Source: Perca fluviatilis
Taxonomy: Eukaryota > Chordata > Actinopteri > Perciformes > Percidae
Reading direction: 5' to 3'
Assembly (NCBI RefSeq): GCF_010015445.1
Contig: NC_053126.1
Location: 10,975,778 to 11,039,777 of the forward strand
DNA: 64,000 bases
Under the pieces are notes generated by a model, which saw only the letters and a program-made list of their open reading frames with translations, was not told where the DNA came from and searched no databases. The translations under genes and the position numbers were made by a program. Below, piece by piece: positions 24,201 to 38,086 of this stretch. The number at the start of each line of letters is the position of its first letter. The first letter of the stretch is position 1.

Positions 24201-27200
24201 AGATTTTTTTCTATTGCAGTAGCAGCACCATTTTATAAAGAATGCAGATAATTATAACTGCCATGTTTGTGTGTTGGCAGTCATGACGAGTCAGAAAAGC
24301 GCCTCCCGAAGTCCTGCCTTGTGTTGCTGTGCAAGTATGATCCGGTGCTGCGCTGGAGCCGGGACTGTGACAACAGCCTGTACCAGGGCCTGGTGGAGAT
24401 CCTCATCCCTGATGTCCTCAGGCCCATCCCCAGTAAGGCTCTACAAGAACTATGATTATGCAGTAAAACGTTAATACTGTCAAATACAGTATGGCACAGA
24501 GAGTGATATGCATATAACAAAAATGGCAATAATAATAACAATATTTTTACCTCAAAAGTGACTTTTTTAGAATTTGCCCATTTATTTTACTCTCTTATAC
24601 ACTCTAATCTCAGTAATGACAGACATAATTAAGGTTGCCAGTAAAACATATTTGTCCATACCTACAGTATATGCCTAAACAGAGCTATTTTTTAACTTCA
24701 ATGCCAAATTTTAACTATTTAGAATAAACCTTTGAGAGAACATAGGTCAGCACGATATTTTACATATACAAACAATTCCACATTTCTGTGAGATTTGTCT
24801 GTTTTTGGTTGAAACATTTGGACTAATGGACTGGCTCTGTAGTTGTAGAGCACAAAGTTTTTCCTTATTGCATGCCAACTGCTCCGCTGTGGAAACTGAC
24901 TTACTGGTGTTTAGATTTATTTCTTTCGGTTTCAATTTAAGTCAGACTTTGAATTTAATTACTTTGAACACATCTTTGTAAATCCTGCAGCACTGCTGCC
25001 ACAGACATTTTCCACACCCTAGGTCTTGAACATATATTGGAAATGTTGTTATGCATATACTGTACATGGCCAACTCCAGCAGAAACGTAGGTGTTCCACA
25101 ATCCTTTCTCCTGGTACATTCTCAGGGAGTAAGAAAATGAAAACATACTCTGAATTGACCAGTATTAACTCCTGTTGCCCCCAGGTGCCTTAACTCAAGC
25201 CATCCGCAACTTTGCCAAGAGCCTGGAGAGCTGGCTGACCAATGCCATGATGAACATCCCAGAGGAAATGGTCCGCATCAAGGTACACTCTCCTTGGATT
25301 AGCTTGCATTTGGTAGAACGTGTTTTCTGAGCCATGGAGCAAGCTTTTTAGGCTTGCAGGATCAACCATTACATACTCATACTTTTTTCTTTTTTTTTTT
25401 TTGGTGATCAAATGTTTTTTATTTTCTCAAAGGAGAGCAAGGCATTTACATCCAGTACACATGTAATATAAGGGATATACAACATTTAGAGACATTTTAC
25501 CCAACTTTCCCTGCAAAAACCCTCCTGGCGGGGAACATTACAGTATCATATCTGGCCGGCTGTGGCTCAGGTGGTAGAGCGGTCGCCTACCAAATCAGAA
25601 TGTTGGTGGTTTGATCCCTGGCCCTGCAGTCCCATGTCGAAGTGTCCTTGGGCAAGACACTGAACCCCGAATTGCTCTCGATGCTGCGCCAGATGTGTAT
25701 GAATGTATATCTGATGAGCAGGTGGCACCTCGTACGGCAGCCTCGGCCACTGTGTGTGAATGTGTGTGAATGGTGAATGGTTCCTGTACTGTGTAAAATC
25801 ACTTCAACTTAACAAGTTGTTAAGACTAGAGAAGCGCTATATAAATACAGACCATTTACATCACATTTACTTGCGTCAGAGACAGAAGACAGAAAAACAT
25901 CCTAATTTCAGTAGTTCACCATAAGTGGCATCCAAAATCCATTTGGTAGAGATAGAGCTATTTGTATTTTTATTTGTATGCCTTTATGTAAACTTCATCC
26001 TTCTCTCCTTATGGTCTCCCAGGTAACATCAGCCAATGCATTTGCCCAGACGCTGCGTCGCTACACCAGTCTGAACCACCTCGCCCAGGCAGCCCGCGCT
26101 GTCCTCCAGAACACAGCCCAGATCAACCAGATGCTCTCCGACCTCAACCGCGTCGACTTTGCTAACGTCCAGGTTGGTTTAGTCTCTGAAGTGTGCGCTG
26201 GAGGTATTCCTGTCACCTCACATGAATTTCAGTGTTTGTGGTTTAATCTTGCATATTTTTTTTGTGTTGTGCATTATGCAACAATTTCTGCTGTAGCTTG
26301 TAGGTTTTGATGAGGTTTCATGTAAGTTAATTATTCAGTCAATGCATCAATTCTGCAACTTTCCTACCGAGGAAATGTAAAAACTAAGCCCTCTTGTTTT
26401 GTTTTTATCTCAGAAGCTCCTTGTCTTCCTCCTTCCTCCAGTGAGTGAAGAGCACTTGGTTAGATACAGAATTTAGTGTCTTGCTTTAAGACCGTTTGGC
26501 AAAGAATGTATTCCTCCAAGGACTTTAACCTTAAGTCTTCTGTAGGAGGATAGGATAGTCTGTCTAAAGATTAGGTTACCCTGCTGCCCTGTACCGGTAC
26601 AATGCCAGGTGTGACTGGTGTGACTCTTACTGACACATTTCCCCCATCCTGTCCACCCTTTGCAGGAGCAGGCTTCATGGGTGTGCCGGTGTGAAGACCG
26701 TGTCGTTCAGCGTCTGGAGCAGGATTTCAAGCTGACCCTCCAGCAGCAGAACTCCCTCGAGCAGTGGGCTGCGTGGCTGGATGGTGTAGTCTCCCAGGTC
26801 CTAAAGCCCTACCAGCAGAGCCCTGCCTTCCCAAAGGCCGCCAAGCTCTTCCTACTCAAGTGGTCCTTTTACAGGTGCGATGAGAGACCTTTTCATTTCC
26901 ATTCTACTTTGTTGTCTTTGTCGATGCTTTTAGATTTAGCTACAAGCTTTTGTTACACAGTAAATAAGTACATGTTATGCACTTACAGTCACCAGCAGTA
27001 AATCACTGTGGTGTGTGAATGTACAGTTGTGCATGGTGTGCTGCGTCGATGAATATGTCAATTCACTGTTGGATAAAACAGGCAGCAGGATTCGCTCTCT
27101 ATTAATGTTAATGAATAATGACACTGTGAGAAGTGGTGTCTCTTTCTCTCTCTAAAAGTTGAGAGATCAAAATTGAGTTGACTCATGCTTTGAACTTTGT

Positions 27201-27830
27201 CAGAGTAAACCACTGAAAAGTACTTCCTATTTACGCTTAAGAAGAAGAAGTTACCAATGGCTTAACTCCCCCATCTCTGCTTTCCAGTTCCATGGTGATC
27301 AGGGACCTGACTCTGAGGAGTGCAGCCAGTTTTGGTTCCTTTCACCTGATCCGCCTGCTGTACGATGAGTACATGTACTACCTGATAGAGCACAGAGTGG
27401 CCCAGGCTAAAGGAGAGACCCCCATTGCTGTCATGGGAGAGGTACCAAAGCACACAGACATAAATTAACTAAATAATGTCAGCCATATTTAAAGGACTAA
27501 CACATTCCCCTTTTGCCATTAGTTTGCCAGTTTAGGCCGGGGTCTAAACCAGCTGGATCCCGACAAAGGTAATTTGCCTTCGCACTTTGTTTCTACCGTA
27601 TCTCAGAATAACTCTAGTTATGTTTCAAGCATTGTTCATTACTTCCTTATTTACCCTTGTCCATCGCAGAAGAGGAAGAGGAAGAGGAGGAGGAGAGTGA
27701 TGAGGAAGGTCAGGAGCTGTCCCTCCCCTCAGACGGGGCCGTGCTTGGAGACGAGTCTCTGGAGCCTCCTGCCAAGCTGGCCAGAATGGACCAGAGAGTC
27801 CTCTTCACAACCGGATCAGCTGACAACTAA
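18286..27830 (+). CDS. rfx1: Transcription factor RFX1
   Basis: Binds X-box DNA as a dimer; in vertebrates it regulates ciliary, MHC class II and replication-stress genes. Seventeen coding exons, 901 aa (human 979): 18286-18646, 19074-19183, 19266-19361, 20085-20182, 20306-20720, 21442-21623, 22343-22462, 22773-22900, 23623-23741, 24072-24178, 24281-24432, 25185-25282, 26023-26172, 26666-26874, 27288-27441, 27523-27568, 27670-27830. The N-terminal half is a Gln/Thr/Ala-rich activation region with repeats such as [12 protein letters not shown] and a Gly/Thr-rich stretch. The winged-helix DNA-binding domain is aa 361-436 (starting [17 protein letters not shown], with [19 protein letters not shown]). 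The conserved extended dimerisation region follows, about 530-835. An acidic run of Glu and LEPPAKLAR close the protein. These last features separate RFX1 from RFX2 and RFX3. The donor at 20183 (GTTAGA) is weak but forced by phase. Fish may carry two copies (rfx1a/b); I cannot tell which. Confidence 0.97.
23066..23595. mobile_element. Non-autonomous DNA element with TTAA-type ends
   Basis: The left end reads TTAAAGGTCCCATGACATG and the right end, reversed, TTAAAAGGTCCTATGGCATG: imperfect terminal inverted repeats about 500 bases apart, each bordered by TTAA. The interior contains a local inverted repeat around 'cttgctccttatgacctcataaggagcaag' and no coding frame. It lies in rfx1 between the exons ending 22900 and starting 23623, close to the latter acceptor. 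Confidence 0.65.
25553..25862 (+). mobile_element. tRNA-derived SINE (plus orientation)
   Basis: Starts with an A-box-like TGGCTCAGGTGGTAGAGCGG and B-box-like GGTTTGATCCC. These are followed by a conserved body with 'gtccttgggcaagacactgaacccc' and a 3' tail 'gcgctatataaatacagacca' of the type shared with a partner LINE. It is about 310 bases, in an rfx1 intron. No clean target duplication was seen. Confidence 0.75.
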
Positions 27831-27996
27831 CCACAGAGTAACACTATCAGACCAGTGGGTTGATTATATTGATTATACACACACACACACACACACACAC
27901 ACAGATGTACAAAGAACACTAATTTATACACATGTATATAGATCTGATAAAAGTGTGCGCACACTCTTGCAGCATACTGTAACAGCCCTATATTTG

Positions 27997-28103
<107 letters not shown>

Positions 28104-28351
28104 CATTCAGTACTGCTGTTGCCTGGATGGCACAACCACCTATTGGCACCATTGCAATAGGATGTGGCTTCAAAACCCAGAGAGAAACACAGAGCATTTA
28201 ACCCTTAGTTGTATTTATTTGTAAAAATGAACTAAAGCCAGGCATTTTTTTCTCTCTCATTGCATTGCAACCTGTAGCCTCGCTGTCTCCTTGGTGGAAA
28301 AACCCCCCCACCCCCCCCCCAATTCCCCCCCCCCTTTTTTTTTTTTTTTTT

Positions 28352-28533
<182 letters not shown>

Positions 28534-28960
28534 TATTAATTTTTTTTAAATTTTTTAAAAAAATATTAATTTTAAATTTTATTTTTTATTTTTTTTTTTT
28601 TACTAATCCATTCAATGCAGTTGGAAGCTGTGTCCTTCAGAAGGGAAGAGAGACGGCAAGCGGTTGGGATTTTTGGGTGGGTTTGTCTTGTTTGTGTGTT
28701 TTCCACTTGAGCACTAGGGTCACACCACTCTGCTGTTACTTTTGGAGGCTGACTGAATATGCTTTTCCATACACACGTGTGTGTACATGTGTGTGTCTGG
28801 CTACGTGACTATGAGTCATGCCAAGTGTTGACTGTTTCCTCTGTAGATATTTTTTAAGACGTTCAGGTTTTGATTTGGGAGACGTGTGTAGATTTCCTGT
28901 TTGATTTTATTCTCCTGTATAGAAATGTTCTTGTGTTCTTGGAGTGCCTGTCACAGCTGC

Positions 28961-28962
<2 letters not shown>

Positions 28963-29038
<76 letters not shown>
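28963..29038. repeat. (AC)n microsatellite
   Basis: 38 uninterrupted AC units in the presumed rfx1 3' UTR. Confidence 0.97.
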
Positions 29039-29041
<3 letters not shown>

Positions 29042-30329
29042 TAAAGAAAAAGCTATGGCTGTGGATTTGGGGCTCTCATTAGTTGCTGCAAAAATCCCTC
29101 TCTCTTTTATTTAACATCTGGTTCCATGAGAGAGGTACTGTATGTGTCATATTTTTATGTTGAAAGTGCTTCATTCCTGTCCATCCAATCCTCTGTGGCC
29201 TCATTTTCCTTTGACATACAGTATCATTTTCCCGCCTTATTTCAATATACTTTTCCATATGTGTGCCAAACCCGTTTGATCCCATTGTTTTTAAATTCTC
29301 TTTCTATGTTTTAAGGAGGACAGTGCCTGAGTAAGAACGGGGATATACTTATATTCTACTGTATATTTATCCACTATTTTGAATTTTGTTGTCACTAAGT
29401 GAACCTCTTGTGCAGTGTATGGTGCTGTGTTGTCACACATTGTAAGCAACCTTTGTGTGCATTATTGATTTGTGATTGTACGTTCAGTTATCAATCCTCT
29501 ATCATATCTTATGACTTTTCCACAAACAGGCTAAGGCCCTGCCTCTTTGCACATATTGACTATTGTCTTTAAATCGCTGACATTATCTGAAATGTTTTTC
29601 ATTTTCTTAGAAGTCTTTGGTGTGTGTTTTTTATTGGTGGGGTGCAGGTGTCAGATTTTGTGCGAACATCTCGTACTACTCTGTGTGGTGAGAGGTGAGA
29701 TTGCTCTTTCTGCACAGTCCTCGACCGACACTCATCTCCCTCCACTGTGCTTTCATCTCACTGCATTTCCGCCCTCCTGCCAATGGCTTTGTTTTGCTTC
29801 AAACATCCATATTCTTAAACACTGTTCGTCAAGATTGGTTGTTATAAACATGTCATTTTTGGGATTTTTGAATACAATGTCTTTAAATAGCTGCAATGCT
29901 CATGTTTTCAACAAGCATTGCCAGCCTCAAACCAGCACATCATCCTTTATATGGAGTCTAATGCTACCACAGCTCAGTACATATCACTCTCGTCTTTTAA
30001 TGATCTACAGCATATAGAATGGCCATTGTTTACCCAGTAAGAAAAATGTTTAGTTCATTTTTATAGTGCATTGTTTATGTACAAAACAAATTGAGGAAAA
30101 AAAGTTGTTCTGTGGCAGTGTTTTATTGAATTTGGTCTGCTATAAGTATGACTGTGCCTTTGGAGGTGGTAGAATGCAATTCAGATGTTTTTAATTTTAA
30201 AGATATAAATTAAAGAATTTTTAAAATTGCACTCTTGTAGATTTATTTCCCTCCAAGTTAAGCAAAAGTGTCAGTTATTAACAGTTACAGTCAGACATCT
30301 TAGTACATCAGTATTTATAATCTTATTCT

Positions 30330-30502
30330 TTTTTTTTAAAGATTATCTTTTTGGGCATTTTTAGGCCCTTATTGACAGGACAGCTGAAGAAACAAAAGGG
30401 GAGGGGGGGGTGACATGCAGCAAAGGGCTGCAGGTTGGAGCCGAACCCGGGCCCGCTGCGCCGAGGAGCAAACCTCCACATGTGGGCTCTACCAACCGAG
30501 CA
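30330..30502 (-). mobile_element. tRNA-derived SINE, second copy of the 12641-12829 family
   Basis: Read on minus it begins GCTCGGTTGGTAGAGCC (A-box-like), then GGGTTCGGCTCC (B-box-like), then 'ccctttgctgcatgtca', the same order as the 12.7 kb copy. Confidence 0.7.
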
Positions 30503-31962
30503 GAAATACAGGTAAAGGTTAATTTGATCGAATCAAGAGTATGGAATTTAAAAGTATCTAGTAACTTTAATGACTAGTGTAAAACCACAGAATAGTATGT
30601 CATGGCAACTTGTCTAATGTGTTAAGGCACAAATAGGTTTTGGGTCAAATTTCTAATCCACATACAGATGACAAAAAAACAACATAGTGTTTGAATAAGG
30701 TGTTGGGCCAATATGAGACTCACATGATCATCCTCACAGATTTTTGATTCAGTTATACATTTCAAAAGAGATCATCTTTTAAAAATGGCATTAACTGGAT
30801 TTCATCTTTTCAATACCGTCTGATTGATCTAAAGAAGACTAGTAGTGACATCTGGTGGGGATTTCTCAACTGTGCTTTTGTTATTTCTGGTGACAGTGGG
30901 CTTTACGTTCATGCTGTTTGTAAAAGAACATGAAGACAACAAAAGGTTCGACACACATTTTAAAGTAACTGACATTTGCCCCATTTTAATTCAGAGTATT
31001 GCTGCTGGTGGTGGTCATCTATTAACAATATCAACACTGCTGCCAAAGGCAGGCTTACAGCTGCCATTCAGAATACAAGATTCATACCTGATACATCTCT
31101 GTTAATCAAAACCAACAGCCTTATATTGCTGAATATATGTATATATACACGTTATATCTTAAAGTGAAACACATTTGAAGAATACATTTCATTCTGTTAT
31201 ACACAATGAAAGGAAGGAAAAAAGAAACGCATTCTTGTTGGCATCCATTGAAACCAAAGTATATAAACTTAAAAGCAACCACTTGCGACCTTGAGATAAT
31301 AACAGCATGGTTGAAATGTGTGGTGAATGTAACCTAATCCCCAGTGTAGAAGAACCTGCAGCTGTATGAACTACAGAGGGGGACAGAACCTCCACATGAA
31401 AGTCACTACAAACATGACAAAGACAGATATGCAGTTGCCGCAAAGTGAATGCCCACGAACAGTATGGGTTTGGTCTGACAATCCGTTTTAAGTTTTCCAA
31501 ACAATATAAGATTACTAGTTCACACCAAGCTAGTCACATTTTTAAAAAGCATCTTTTCCTGTCTCCTGAATGGAGATTCAAATAAGGTGCTTGAACAGCA
31601 GATGGGTGCGTGACAACAATGAAAAATAAATTGAACGAAGAAAAGTCTTAAATCATGGCAGCATAAACCAAACATATTGCTTTATGTAGTTATCTTCACA
31701 CTGGTGGTCTCGCATTGCCAGACCTATCTCCACAGCGCTGCGGAGTAAGGTCTGGCCCCTCCACACATACATTCCTGGATAGGAGAAGAAAAAAAAAACG
31801 CTTTGGGTTGTTTGTAATTCTTTAAACCAATCACAATCGTCTTGGGCGGCGCTAAGTTCCGGTCACAAAGAAGGTGGATCTGCAAAATGGTCTCGGGAAG
31901 GAACTTGTTTTAGTGGCACATTTGCACCCCGGAAAAAAAACAAAAACAAGCCACATACAATA

Positions 31963-32049
31963 TTAAAGCAACACTATGTAACTTTTAGCCCTACAGGTTG
32001 TCTCATTGGAACTACAGCTGCAGCTAAAAGTTACATAGTGTTGCTTTAA
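31963..32049. mobile_element. Small palindromic MITE flanked by TTAA, copy 1
   Basis: 87 bases. The left arm AAGCAACACTATGTAACTTTT is matched by its reverse complement at the right end, with TTAA at both edges. A second, slightly longer copy with the same arms is at 47289-47404. Confidence 0.8.
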
Positions 32050-32748
32050 ATGAAGTTAACTGTTAACACAATACAGTAATGGGAGCCATTTAAATTAGCT
32101 GAATACATGGTTAAATGTAATTTGCTCTTACCAGTGTATTGCAGTGTTTTTTTTGTCCATAGCAAATCCCCGCCAATCAGTCCCAAAACGTCCCAGTTAG
32201 ATAGTAAATGCCGTAAACATTTTCTTTGTGAATCTTTACAATCGTTCCCCGAAAGAACTAAGCAGGCCTGCCTTAGTGCACCAACCAAATTTTCTTCATA
32301 ACCATTTTCAGCGTGTAGCTTACTAGCTCGTAGTTTGTTGTCGTTTCCTGAAATTAAGGGAGTTTCACCACTGGATGTGGCCTTCCCAATTAAATCAGTT
32401 TTCAGATAACTTGCATGTCACCAGCAGAAGACCAACTGAAGCCGTTCTGCAGGTGAAGGGTGGCCCTGCTCTTTATTAGGTGCCTTACTGTTGAAGTGTT
32501 TTGTCATCTACCTCTAGCAGCTTTCAGCAGTTATTAGTCAGCCCACATGCAGGAATGAGCACTGTAGAATTTAATTTGTACACTGTAAAACTCGTAAAAA
32601 ATACCATGCAAGCCTCAGCTGAGGGAAAGGTGACAATTTCATACAAAAAAATAATCTAAACACTAAGCAAATCAGATGAGCTTTAAAAAGGATTTATATT
32701 AAGTACATACACAATGTGATTATATTCCTAATAGCTATGTTCAGGAAA

Positions 32749-32894
<146 letters not shown>

Positions 32895-33111
32895 AATGAA
32901 GTGCTTTAAAAATAGGAAGTCTTAAGTTAATAAAAGGAAGATGAGATAGATTTAGCCTTGAAGCGTTTCAAGGCTTCCATGTTAATAATGGCATATATAC
33001 TGTAAATGTATGTAGAGGCATTGAGAAGCCATTTTCCCCGTCATGGCGAGATTATCAGTCTTCTCGCTCCCCTCAGCGGCAAAGCACTAGAACATTTGTT
33101 CAGTTCACATT

Positions 33112-33117
33112 TTTATT
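33112..33117 (-). terminator. khsrp: khsrp polyadenylation signal
   Basis: AATAAA on minus (TTTATT at 33112-33117), about 150 bases after the khsrp stop codon. The nearest canonical signal in the right orientation; alternative sites further on are possible. Confidence 0.6.
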
Positions 33118-33269
33118 AAAAAGTGTCCAGGTGGTGTTTGGTGATGAGAAAGATTTTCATTTCCCCTCACAAGAAATACAAAACAGGCTAGATTCTGGCC
33201 TTAAGTTCAGGGTCGTCATTCTTTATCCCGTCTTCCCGATTCTCTCCCAAGACCTCCTGCCATGAACTT

Positions 33270-36200
33270 TCACTGCGTCTAAAAATACGGTTGGAAGGAA
33301 GCACATCCTTTCTGTGAAAATCACTCAAAGATCAACTTATTATTATAAAAAATAAACTGTATTAATTTCAGACAGATAAAATGGAAACAAGCAGACAGAA
33401 TGATACCACAGAAACACGATGAAAACCTCGCTGTAGTCTCAGTACCAACCTGTCCTTGCTGGGGAGTGGCTGGCTGGCCGGGGGCCTGTCCTGTCGGTCC
33501 ATAGTACGCAGCCTGCTGCCTGTAGTACTCTGCCCAGGCTGCGCTGTAGTCCGGCTGGCCCCCCGTTGTGGATGCTGCTCCTCCAGCTGCTCCTGGGGCT
33601 GCAGCTGCTGTCGCAGGGACCGAGCCACCTGCCTGGGCTGGAGTTGACCGACAAAAGAGACATGACCCAGCTCATCGCTACATTCATTTTGACTTGAAGA
33701 CGAGCAATAGTTCACCTTCGGAACGAAACATTCGGTGTGTCCCAAATCTATACTACATACTAATTCTAATCAGTTTTCAGAGTATGTAGTTTAATTTTAA
33801 TTTGATTTATACTGTCAAATCATAACACAAGTTATCTCAGGAAACTTTTCATATAGAGCTGGTCGACACCACAAGTAGTAGGTCTTTCAAGTGACAAAAT
33901 GTAGCGGACTAAAACCAGCCAGAATGCATACTAAATGTGGTGGATTTTTGAGTATGCTGTTGATGCACACAATTCTCTCAGAATGCAATAGACAAATTTA
34001 GTATGATATGAAACGTTACAAAGTTTAAACCAAAACAAGTTGACAGTTTTACTTAATAAATCACTAAAAACAAATGATTGATTATTTCATTGACCGTATT
34101 GAATTGATTATGTCTTTGAGATGCTTTCAGTATTATTATTTATATGATGTACTTTGTGTTTTTCTCCTGTATTCTGTGTTTCACTGCTGCACAACCAATT
34201 GTCCTTAAAATAAAGTGATTGATTTTTCTGTAGATCGACTGTTTAAACCAACAAATCATGTCAGCACTATTAAATAAAGAAATCAATAAGCTATGTTAAT
34301 GCCAGTTAACAGCAGGTAAAATTACAGATGGTGTTCTTTGGCAGTCTCACCCATCTTCTTGTAGTAGTCCTCCCAGGCCTTGGTGTAGTCTGGCTGGCCC
34401 CCCGGCGTCTGTGCAGGCTGGGTCTGGTCCCCTGAAGTTTGGGCACCTCCAGCTGGGTTAGCAGGGTACTGGGCTGGCACAGCCCCCGATGGCTGCTGGT
34501 AGTACTGAGCGTAGTAGGCCGCCCAGGCTGCGTTGGGGTCATTGGCTGCTGCCTTGCCTAGAAAAGATGCAGGGTGGAGGGGTGAGGTCCTCATAGGGTG
34601 AGGGTGAGCCCCTGCTACTGGCCTGGAGACCGGGCTTGGAGACCAGGGGGGAAACAGAGACAGGGTTAGCCAGAGCTGCTTAAAGGTAAAGACAGTGCAA
34701 CTAATCACAACATTTCCATCAGTACTCCTGTTGACCTTCCCAGATTTAGAAAAAGAAATCTCATTACTCATCTGAAATGACTGGGAGGGTATACAGTAAA
34801 ACATATAGCCTGCGATGAAAGTCCTGTAGTAGGGTTGATGCATTTTGAGTCAATGTGCTAAAATGAGCAAAAACTAAAAATGTATCCCTGAAAACCAGGA
34901 GAGGCAGTGAAGTCAAAGGTGACTCACTGGGGTCATGGGGTGCCTGAGGCTGCCACTGCTGGAAGGTGTTGCTCCAGCCCTGAGGGGTGTACTGGTGAGG
35001 ACCTGGAGGACCGCCACTGAGGAGAAAAGAAATGGTTTATCATTAATAACCTCTCAGGATCATCACCCTGACATGATGAGAAACATTATTTACTTAAATG
35101 CTAGAGCAAAGCTATACAGACAGCTGCTTAATAGTTGTAGCTACTCACTGTGGTGGTCCGGGTGCCCCAGGCGGCCCGGGGTTGTATGGGTTGGGGTTGA
35201 AGGGACCCATTGGACCAGCAGGACCTGGTCCACCTGGCCCCTGACCCACAGGACACAGAGGACCCTGGAACACATTACATAATCACACATCAAATGAAGA
35301 AGAACAAAAAAAAAGAAAAGAAAAAGTGTCAACTTTCTGAACTGCAAATTAGAATGGTAGGTGCCTCAATCTTCTCCTCAATGAGCTGCTTGGCGTGGTC
35401 GATCTGCTGCGGTGAGCCCCGAATGATAAAAAGCTTGAAGTTGGGGTCTCCGTTGGGGGGCGGCTGTCGAGAGATTTCTACAAACGCCCCGGTCTGCTGG
35501 TTGATGGACTTGACGTTCTCTCCTCCCCGGCCAATCACTAGCCCACACTTGTGGGCAGGAATAGAGAAGGTCATTTCCCCTCCAGGGGACCCCCAACCGC
35601 CTTGTCCCCCACCTCGGCCCCTGTTGCCTGCAGGCATGCCTGGAGGACCTGGGGGACCCTTTGGACGGAGGAGAGAAAGCCTCAGTACTATAGCAACGTT
35701 ATTTTACTGCTGATGCAAACGTGCTTGAAAGCTAGCAAGCCTGCTGCCATACATTATCTGTTATCCCAGACTGATTAAGATGATACTTTACTACATTTTA
35801 GGGTGTGGGTCTATTAATTTACACGTGAAAACAGCATGTTGTAGACATTGTGACAGTTCATGCATGTGAGAAGGAGTGATCCATACCCCCTGTCCCTCCT
35901 CCCTGACCCTGATGCTCTGCAGCAGGTCGTTGATGATCTGGGCAGCATGCTCGCAGCGGTCAGGGGGACCACTGACGTGAGCAATCTTATCTGGACCAGT
36001 CCCATCATCTGTAAGAAAGATTTAAATCTGCATTAAGCTATATTTTTGATATTTAAAAAAAAAAAAAAAAAAAATCACATTACTAATGTGGAAGAGTCAC
36101 TTGTAGTGCTAAGAATCTATACCCAACTCTGTAACTCAAGACCTCACACAAGCCAGGTGTAGGCTACCTGCTCATAGTGGTTAAAATCTGTTCAACACAC

Positions 36201-37989
36201 ACAAAAAAAAGTCACATCACTTCCTGCTAGGGCTGGGCGATACGGAGAAAATCAGATATCACAATATTCTTGACCAAATACCTCTATCGATATTGCGGCG
36301 ATATTCTAGGGTTGACAATTGGTGCTTTAACAAAATATCTTCACACTTATATTTTAGATAAATAATCATCAGTAATGTGGACATAATGTCTAAGTGGGTA
36401 AAGGCAAATAATAGAACAGCTAGAACAGTCTGGTAAGTTCAGAAAAGTACATCACTTTACTGTAATGCAGCCTTTAAAACCAGTAAAAGACAACACTTAT
36501 GTCATATCACGATATTACCATATCCAAAATCTAAGACGATATCTAGTCTCGTATCACGATATCGATATATTGCCCAGCCCTACTTCCTGCAGTCATGCCA
36601 CTGTTTGCAGGCCCACCCCTCGCTCAGGCACATTTTTCCAATAATGCACGTTAGTTCAATAGAAAAGCAAAAAAAGAGAGCAAGATGACACCTGCTCTGT
36701 ACACACAAACTCATGTGAAAAGGCATTTGTGTGTTCTAACAATAGAGTAAAACAATTGGGTAACACTTTACTTGAAGGTATTTACATAAGAGTGACATGA
36801 CACTGTCATGAACACATGGCACTGTCATGACACGTGATCCCTAACCCTAACCCTGACTTGACATGACAAAAACTGAATGACTTAATGACAGAAGCGTTAT
36901 GTCATAAACGTTTATGAATGTTTATAATGTTTATCACACGTTCATGACAGTGTCATGTCACTCTTATGTAGATGCCTTCAAGTAAAGTGTAACCAAAAAT
37001 GGTTTTAATTTTCCCACTGGGGATTAATAAAAGTATCAATTAAAAATGGAATTAAAATTCACATAGTAATTTGAGAATTTCAACCACAGTGAGGGATTTT
37101 CCCGATTCAGTAGCCATTCATCATTAGGCAGGATTACAGTACATGCAGCTGCCTATAAACTGGATAAAAATGGATAATAAGGTTTATGCTCTGGTGTGTG
37201 GTGTTTACATTTATCATTCATTAAAAGACAAAAAAAAAGAAAGTAGAGGGACCATGAGTGCCCTTTCCTTCATCAGTGGCATCAGACATCAACTTTCATG
37301 TTGTCTTGAAACTGAGAACCTGAATGGGCTGTTCATGCAAAATAAATAGTTATTATAAATGCAACCATGATCATGAAAGTCATCACAGGGTCCTACCTTG
37401 TTTGAACTGTATCCGAACTCCAGCATCATTCTGTATTTTCTTAATCATCTCTCCATTGCGCCCGATGACCACACCGACTGAGTGTCTTGGTACAGGGATC
37501 TGAGTGGAAAACAGAAGTTTTTTTTAAAGTTTTTTTTAAACTTGGATTTGTTTCAAAGACAACTAAGCTCCACTTCTAATTTTGCTCCCACAAACTCACA
37601 TCCATGCCTCCTCCCATTCGGGGGCCAAAATCATTTCTTTCACTAAAGCCACCGTGGTCTCTCTCCCTCAGAATCTCCTGCACCATCTCCTGGGCTTGCT
37701 GAAAAGGCAATCATGATGATTACAACACATGACAACTCAGCACCACACATAGAAATGTGTTCAACATAAGTTGAACTTGATGAGATGATTTTATAAATGT
37801 ACCTGGACTTTGTAGGGTTCTCCGATAATGCGCAGGGGCTTGTCAACGTTGGGTCCCTGAGAGGCATCCTGGATCAGGATCATCTTCACCCCTGCACGCT
37901 CCTGGGACATCACACAATTATAGATTATGTTTATGTGCATGTTTATGATTGACACTACTGGTGTATTAAAAAAAAATAAAAAATAAATA

Positions 37990-38086
<97 letters not shown>

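Noticed and set aside
25553..25640. Possible tRNA gene
   Set aside because: A and B boxes are present, but the sequence continues into a SINE body and tail and no acceptor stem closes.
36840..36860. Interstitial telomere or chromosome end
   Set aside because: Only about three CCCTAA-like units, inside a MITE.
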